Positions 34,469 to 39,586 of a DNA stretch of 39,586 bases are shown here, one piece after another. The DNA is from Chryseobacterium gleum (GTDB lineage: Bacteria; Bacteroidota; Bacteroidia; Flavobacteriales_D; Crocinitomicaceae): positions 1 to 39,586 of the forward strand of contig CAMCWF010000021.1 in assembly GCA_945882095.1 (NCBI GenBank). Reading direction: 5' to 3'. The notes under the pieces were generated by a model. It worked only from the letters and a program-made list of their open reading frames with translations, had not been told where the DNA came from and made no database searches. Position numbers and translations under genes: made by a program. Each line of letters starts with the position of its first letter. The first letter of the stretch is position 1.

Positions 34469-36922
34469 TTAACGGATCAAGTTCACATGGCCTGTAAAAA
34501 CACAGATTTTATCAACGTCAGGCATCTTAATACGTATGAAATAAGTGTACACACCAGGCTCGACATCTCTGCCAAGCACTCCATAGGAACCATCCCACCC
34601 TACTTCTACGTTATTTGTTTCAAAAACAACTTCACCCCATCTATTATAAATAAGCATGTTATAGTTGTATACATCAAACCCTACTGGAAACAAGGGTTTA
34701 AAGAATGGGTTAAAAGGATCCCCGTCAGGAGTGAACGCATTTGGGATGTAATACAGTCCCCCAACTTGAGCGCCAATGGTAATTGAAGTACTGTCTAAAC
34801 AGCCAAAAGAAGTAGAAGCGATTAAAGTGACCGTATAGCCTGCTTGCGTTCCAATGTAATTATGACTTGGGGAAATTTCTGATGAACTTTCTCCATCGCC
34901 AAAATTCCAAACATAACTAAGTGCACCCAAGCTTTGGTTTGTGAAATCAACTGATTCTGAAGATTCAGTAAACACAGACACTGAAGAACTAAAATCAGCT
35001 GTTGGATAGTTTTCTGTACATACTGCACCAAGCTGAGAGGAGCTATCCACACAACCATTTAATGTTCCTACAACGAAAACACTATAACAACCACCTGCAG
35101 CATAAAGGTTTTGAATCGTTGATCCCGAACCACTAAAATTATTTGTAGATACCCATTGGTACGACGTGTTTGGATTCGGTGAATCAATTGACATTGTTAC
35201 ATTCAACGGAATGCAACCCCATGTTGTATCTAAACTAAAGTCCATTACGGGCAAAGGCTTGATTGTAACGATTCCTGTTGCGGTATTGCTCACGCAATTA
35301 TTTAAGGTATAGGTTGCTTGATAATTGGTAGATACCAACGGGCTTACAGTTATAGTCGGCGTAGTTTGATTGGTTGTCGCCCATAAAAAGGTTCCGCCCG
35401 GAAGGCTTGGCGTCGCTGTAATTGTACCCGAAACACCGTAGCACATAGACAAAGGCGCAATGGTTAATACGGGAACCGGGTTTACCGTAACGGTGCCTGA
35501 GGCTTGAGCTGTACAACCGGTTAAAGTGTAAACCACTGAATACGTATTTCCTGGTAGACCCGGGTTTACGTTAATCGATTGCGTGGTTTGGTTATTTGAC
35601 CAAGCAAATGTCCCGCCCACCAAATTTGGCGTCGCTGTTAACATCGTTGTATCTCCATTACAGATGGTGTCGCTGTTCACTGTAACTGTCGGGGTAGGAT
35701 TAACGGTTACAATGGAAGTGTCTGTTGCGGAACAACCATTCCATGTATAGGTTACAATGTAATTTGTGCTTTGCATTGGATTCACTGTAATGGAATTCGT
35801 AGATTGACCATTACTCCAGGAAAGTGTTCCATTTGCTGGGGATGTCGTTGCATTTAGGGTTGCCGTTTGCCCTGTACAGATGGTAGCATTATTCACTGAA
35901 ATCGCAGGGGTAGGCGCAACCGTGATGTTGACCGACGCCGTATTGGTGCATCCAGCGGCTGAAGTTGCTGTAACCGTGTAAGTTCCTGCTTGAGAAACAC
36001 TGATGGCATCATTCGTTCCCATATTGTTGTTCCAAACGTATGTGTCTCCTCCGCTTGCTACCAATGAAATACTTGGCGTATTACAATCAACTATGGTGGT
36101 TCCAGATAAGTTGGCGATTTGTGCTGTTGGCGTTGGATTGACGATAACCGTCGTAGTTGCAGTTACCGCCCCACAATTCGAATTGATGGTACAAGTATAG
36201 GTTCCTGATGCTGCGGGTGAAGGATTAGCGATCGTTGGGTTTTGCAAATTCGAAGTAAATCCATTTGGACCCGTCCAAGCATAAGTGTAGTTTCCGGCAA
36301 GAGGCACGGCGGGCAAAGGATTTACGCTTAAGTTCAAAGGTGTCCCAGTGCAAATAGGACCGTTGTTAGTGGCTGTAGCCGTTGGTGCAGCACAGCAATT
36401 GATATACATCCAAATTCTTCCAATGTTGTAAAATGTCTCTGACCAAATGTTAGCCATTGCCGCACCGTTTGTTGGGCAAGACTGCATGCCGCTGCGTTGC
36501 AATGTAGCAGGAAAGCCTGCGATACTTGTAACAAAATTAGGTGGTCCGTAGCTGTTAACACAAGCGCCCCGAACACCATACACCCCAATTATTTGGCCTG
36601 CGGTAATAGGTATATTACAAGGAATGATGCCACCGGGTTGATTGGTTGATGTGAAAAGCTGAACAAAATTATTTGTGTTTCCGGGGAATGCGGGGGGGGC
36701 TGCTGCATTAAAACGTACCACACGAATTGTTTGTAATCCCTGGCTTGCAGTTGTTGGTACCTGTAAACCACAAATTGTAAAGTTTGTGGGGGCCGTAAAA
36801 TGATACCCGCGAATCATGGCAGTAAACGTGTTTAGCTGATTACCAACACTAATTTGAACTTGGGCTCTAACCGGCAATAAATTAATAGCAACAAGAAGTA
36901 ATAAAACGTATATTTTTTTCAT
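34469..36922 (-). CDS. Large secreted Ig/PKD repeat protein with T9SS type B sorting domain
   Basis: An 817-residue surface or secreted protein. Layout: signal peptide (1-20, ending PVRAQ); an N-terminal beta domain with four or more cysteines ending in MYINCC (about 21-175); an Ig-like domain (about 178-262, GPICTGTPLNLSV); four Ig-like repeats of about 75-80 residues, each with a TICxGxT-type motif (about 262-555); two PKD-like domains (about 556-715, the second with YVWNFGDGESSS); and a type B tail (about 725-817, FTPDGDPFNPFF, IYNRWGEVVFE, GWDGSYG, FTGHVNLIR). Eight C in a row on the coding strand (36693-36700) lie near codon 75. It is the downstream neighbour of a paralogous gene. The ligand is unknown. 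Confidence 0.88.
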   Translation of the reverse strand: MKKIYVLLLLVAINLLPVRAQVQISVGNQLNTFTAMIRGYHFTAPTNFTICGLQVPTTASQGLQTIRVVRFNAAAPPAFPGNTNNFVQLFTSTNQPGGIIPCNIPITAGQIIGVYGVRGACVNSYGPPNFVTSIAGFPATLQRSGMQSCPTNGAAMANIWSETFYNIGRIWMYINCCAAPTATATNNGPICTGTPLNLSVNPLPAVPLAGNYTYAWTGPNGFTSNLQNPTIANPSPAASGTYTCTINSNCGAVTATTTVIVNPTPTAQIANLSGTTIVDCNTPSISLVASGGDTYVWNNNMGTNDAISVSQAGTYTVTATSAAGCTNTASVNITVAPTPAISVNNATICTGQTATLNATTSPANGTLSWSNGQSTNSITVNPMQSTNYIVTYTWNGCSATDTSIVTVNPTPTVTVNSDTICNGDTTMLTATPNLVGGTFAWSNNQTTQSINVNPGLPGNTYSVVYTLTGCTAQASGTVTVNPVPVLTIAPLSMCYGVSGTITATPSLPGGTFLWATTNQTTPTITVSPLVSTNYQATYTLNNCVSNTATGIVTIKPLPVMDFSLDTTWGCIPLNVTMSIDSPNPNTSYQWVSTNNFSGSGSTIQNLYAAGGCYSVFVVGTLNGCVDSSSQLGAVCTENYPTADFSSSVSVFTESSESVDFTNQSLGALSYVWNFGDGESSSEISPSHNYIGTQAGYTVTLIASTSFGCLDSTSITIGAQVGGLYYIPNAFTPDGDPFNPFFKPLFPVGFDVYNYNMLIYNRWGEVVFETNNVEVGWDGSYGVLGRDVEPGVYTYFIRIKMPDVDKICVFTGHVNLIR

Positions 36923-36938
36923 TCAGATTTTGGAATTA

Positions 36939-36946
36939 CAAAATTA
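36939..36946 (-). promoter_or_regulatory. -7 element for the 817-residue repeat protein
   Basis: Reads TAATTTTG on the minus strand, an exact TAnnTTTG match, 16 bases before the ATG at 36922. This suggests the gene can be transcribed independently of its upstream neighbour. No -33 box is clear. Confidence 0.5.
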
Positions 36947-36985
36947 AGATAAAAGAACGAGATCATTAATTATGAGTTGCCTAAA

Positions 36986-39586
36986 CTATCTAATTAAATT
37001 AACATGACCGGTTATGATTCGTTTATCCTCTGCCGTAGTAAGTTTAAAGGTGATTTTATAGGTATAGGTTCCCGACATACAATCTAAACCATCAACACCA
37101 TACGAACCATCCCAACCAACGTTAAGGTTGTGAGACTCAAACATAATTTCTCCCCATCGATTGAAAATCAACATTTCATACCCTTCAGATGAAACACCTG
37201 TTGAAAGCACTGGTTTAAATGTTTGATTGTATTTATCTCCATCTGGCGTGAAGGTGTTCGGTATATAATAAACCGCTCCAATGTCCGCTGTCATTTCAAC
37301 AGAAACACTGTCCATACACCCCATAGATGTACTTGCAATCAACGTAATGGTAAAACCGTCATTTGTCCCTTGAAATAAGTGCGATGGGTACTCTTCATTA
37401 GACAATGATCCATCACCAAAATTCCACACATACCCTGTCGCCCCAAGGGTATTGTTTGTAAAATTGATTGTTTGCGATGCTTCGGTGAATGCTGGAGGAT
37501 TAGGTGAAAAACTTGCTTCGGGATAATTTTGAACACAAACGTAATTGACTAATGTTGTGGTGTTTGGACAACCATTCATAGTCGCTGTTAGGGTTACGTC
37601 ATAACACCCACCATTAGAAAAGGTCATTTGTGCGTTTGCACCAACTTGCGAACCGGCACCGTTTGAAGTCCAACTGTATGTTGCTTGTTGTCCCGTTGTA
37701 TCTGCACTAAAATTAATGGTTACCGGAACACAACCCGTTGTTGTGTCTGCTTCGAAACTCGCTATAGGCAAAGGATTAACATTTATCGTCGCCGTTTCGG
37801 GATTACCTACACAACCATTTACAACGTAATCAACAATATAGGTCGTGGTGGTGATTGGAGATTCACTAATGCTAGAGGTTGTATCCCCTTGAGACCAACT
37901 GTAATCGCCTCCAGGTACATTTACATTTGCACTTAAAACTCCTGTTTGTCCTTCGCATATCGTAATGTCTTGGACGGTTATTATTGGAAGAGGGGTAACG
38001 GTTACGGTGCTGGTCGCTTGAGGACTTGTACAACCATTTAAGGTATAGGTTACGTTATAACTACTTGTAATTTGGGGATTTACAGAAATGTTTTGGGTGT
38101 TTTGATTCGTTGTCAACCAATTAAAGGTTCCATTTGGAAGACTCGGTGTGGCTGTCAATAACGCTGTGTCACCAAAACAAATGTTTGCATTGCCCGCAGT
38201 TAATGTTGGTGTTGGAATAACTGTAACCGTCATGTCTCCCGTTGCAACACATCCGTTCCAAGTATACAATACACTGTAAACAGTTGTTGCATTTGGATTT
38301 ACCGTTATGTTTGCCGTGGTTTGCCCATTTGTCCAGATGGATTGACCTCCTGCAGGATAGTAAACAGGGGTAAGTACTACACTTTGTCCCGAACAAATAG
38401 TGGTATCTATGTTCGTTACAGCAGGTACGGGTGCTACTGTTATTACAACATTGGCACTGTCAACACAACCATTTGCAGCGGTAACCACTACGTTGTATGT
38501 TCCTGCTTGGGTTATGTTCACATTTGCAGAAGTTCCTAGGTTGTTGTTCCATTGATAGGTGCCGCCTCCTGTGGCTAGTAAATCGATGTTTGGCGCATTG
38601 CAATCAATGATTGTTGCTCCTGTAACATTGGTAATACCCGGAGTTGGCAGTGTAATGTTTTGGGTTAAGGTGATGGTTTGTGAAACGGGGCAACCATTCG
38701 GATCCACCATATTTACGGTATAGGTTCCTGGGTTATTCACAACATTTGTATCATTAGCAGGCGTTGCCCCTCCTGTCCAAGCATACGTTACTCCACCTGT
38801 CGCTTGCAGCGTAATTGCGGGGGTAGTACATGTTAAAACGGTTGTTCCTGTTAGGTTTAAAATCTGTACAGGCACAGGACTTAATGTGATAACCACTGTA
38901 CCCATTGCATTTGCGGTACATCCATTCGCGTCTTGGACCGTTACTGTATAACTTCCTGCTTGAAGATTTGTAATGTTTTGGGTAATTCCTTGGTTAGTCC
39001 AAGAATATGAATACGGCGCTACACCACCGGTTGGGATGGAATTCACCGATCCTGTACCATTCAAACAAAGAATGTTTTGAGCTGTAACCGTTACAGCTAA
39101 TGGCGCGGCTGGTTGGGTGATTGTGACGAAAGTATTGGCTGTACATCCATTTGCATCCGTAACGGTTACGGTGTATGCCCCGGCTGCCATTCCCGTTGGA
39201 TCTTCCGCGGTTCCATTATTTGACCACAAATAGGTGTACGGAGCTGTTCCACCCGTGACCGTTAAGTTAACGGAGCCTGTATTGTTTCCATTACACAATA
39301 CGTTCACTTGGGTTGTTGTAAGGGCCAATCCTGCTGCAGGTTGGGTTATCGTGACATTTGAATTTGCTGTACATCCGTTTGCATCTGTAACCGTTACTGT
39401 GTAAGGTCCTGCCGCCATTCCTGATGGATCCTCAACCGTACCATTGTTTGACCACAAATACGTGTATGGTGCTGTTCCCCCGCTTACGGTTAAGTTTACA
39501 GAACCTGTGCTGTTTCCAAAGCACAAGACATTCACTTGGGTTGTGCTTAATGCTAATGCCCCTTGGGGTTGAGTGATTGTGACTGT
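36986..39586 (-). CDS. SprB-repeat surface protein with T9SS type B sorting domain (N-terminus beyond window)
   Basis: The last 866 residues of a larger protein; the frame is open to the window edge. Layout of the visible part: three SprB-type repeats (about 1-235; GTAPYTYLWSNNGT and YTVTVTDANGCTAN in each of the first two); Ig-like repeats of about 75-80 residues (about 235-590); PKD-like domains (about 590-760, YVWNFGDGSLSNEEYPSH); and a type B tail (about 770-866, FTPDGDKYNQTFKP, IFNRWGEIMFESHN, ITGHVNLIR). SprB repeats are named for the mobile gliding adhesin of Flavobacterium; here they indicate a cell-surface adhesin-like protein, not necessarily gliding. The C-terminal 300 residues are close to those of the next gene, suggesting tandem duplication. 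Confidence 0.9.
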   Translation of the reverse strand, partial: TVTITQPQGALALSTTQVNVLCFGNSTGSVNLTVSGGTAPYTYLWSNNGTVEDPSGMAAGPYTVTVTDANGCTANSNVTITQPAAGLALTTTQVNVLCNGNNTGSVNLTVTGGTAPYTYLWSNNGTAEDPTGMAAGAYTVTVTDANGCTANTFVTITQPAAPLAVTVTAQNILCLNGTGSVNSIPTGGVAPYSYSWTNQGITQNITNLQAGSYTVTVQDANGCTANAMGTVVITLSPVPVQILNLTGTTVLTCTTPAITLQATGGVTYAWTGGATPANDTNVVNNPGTYTVNMVDPNGCPVSQTITLTQNITLPTPGITNVTGATIIDCNAPNIDLLATGGGTYQWNNNLGTSANVNITQAGTYNVVVTAANGCVDSANVVITVAPVPAVTNIDTTICSGQSVVLTPVYYPAGGQSIWTNGQTTANITVNPNATTVYSVLYTWNGCVATGDMTVTVIPTPTLTAGNANICFGDTALLTATPSLPNGTFNWLTTNQNTQNISVNPQITSSYNVTYTLNGCTSPQATSTVTVTPLPIITVQDITICEGQTGVLSANVNVPGGDYSWSQGDTTSSISESPITTTTYIVDYVVNGCVGNPETATINVNPLPIASFEADTTTGCVPVTINFSADTTGQQATYSWTSNGAGSQVGANAQMTFSNGGCYDVTLTATMNGCPNTTTLVNYVCVQNYPEASFSPNPPAFTEASQTINFTNNTLGATGYVWNFGDGSLSNEEYPSHLFQGTNDGFTITLIASTSMGCMDSVSVEMTADIGAVYYIPNTFTPDGDKYNQTFKPVLSTGVSSEGYEMLIFNRWGEIMFESHNLNVGWDGSYGVDGLDCMSGTYTYKITFKLTTAEDKRIITGHVNLIR
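39076..39535 (-). repeat. Tandem SprB repeats, about 228-231 bases per unit
   Basis: On the minus strand unit 1 spans 39535-39308 and unit 2 spans 39307-39077 (76 and 77 codons). They are very similar in DNA as well as protein: VNVLCFGN versus VNVLCNGN, then almost identical sequence through TAPYTYLWSNNGT. A more divergent third unit follows (about 39076-38875). The repeat likely continues beyond the window, since the residues at the edge (TVTITQPQGALALSTTQ) are the end of a further unit. Confidence 0.85.

Noticed and set aside
39076..39586. Regular repeats at the window end as a possible CRISPR or mobile element
   Set aside because: Units are about 230 bases, in frame, and encode SprB domains; there are no spacers or terminal inverted repeats.

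Overview
The window looks like core chromosome of a Bacteroidota bacterium, most likely a marine or freshwater member of the Flavobacteriales. The evidence is: four proteins ending in type IX secretion (T9SS) sorting domains, three of type B and one of type A; lineage-typical families (DUF4271, DUF4292, SprB repeats, choice-of-anchor L); atpD-atpC standing alone without the other ATP synthase genes; and start-proximal TAnnTTTG promoter elements instead of the -10/-35 pattern of most other bacteria. The sequence is AT-rich by eye. I see no insertion sequence, phage gene, CRISPR array, tRNA or rRNA. Coding density is very high: the longest gap without a gene is about 170 bases (15520-15688), and it holds only weak hairpins and AT-rich upstream DNA.

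Layout. 1-2430 (minus): uppS followed by the first two thirds of bamA, overlapping by one base and cut by the window edge. 2511-4294 (minus): atpD-atpC. 4357-5897 (minus): rbfA and a LolC/E-like permease. 5919-14005 (plus): MsbA-like ABC exporter, a secreted choice-of-anchor L protein, lepA, then a tightly overlapping set of a small cytochrome b-like membrane protein, a lipoprotein cytochrome c and hflX, closed by a bidirectional terminator. 14053-17113 (minus): a secreted thioredoxin-fold protein, then DUF4271-hemD. 17188-18378 (plus): glutaryl-CoA dehydrogenase. 18381-22823 (minus): M48 lipoprotein protease, serS, coiled-coil lipoprotein, TPR protein. 22960-28171 (plus): dut, sugar-phosphate nucleotidyltransferase, TPR lipoprotein, DUF4292 lipoprotein, EnvC-like LytM protein. 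28142-32085 (minus): Wzx-like flippase, Wzz-like protein and Wzy/ligase-like protein with no glycosyltransferase beside them. 32103-34413 (minus): sensor kinase and OmpR-type regulator. 34469-39586 (minus): two tandem large T9SS type B repeat proteins, the second open at the window end.

Taken together the region is dominated by cell-envelope work: outer-membrane protein insertion (BamA), lipid carrier synthesis (UppS), lipid and lipoprotein transport (MsbA-like, LolC/E-like, possibly DUF4292), cell-wall hydrolase control (EnvC-like), polysaccharide export and polymerisation (Wzx/Wzz/Wzy) and T9SS-delivered surface proteins. I found no convincing new defence or mobile system. The best second-look items are the LolC/E-like gene with no canonical start codon, the LytM protein that lost its catalytic residues, G/C homopolymer tracts in two surface-related genes, the Wzx-Wzz-Wzy trio next to a two-component system and two tandem surface proteins, and DUF4292 as a possible lipoprotein-transport factor.
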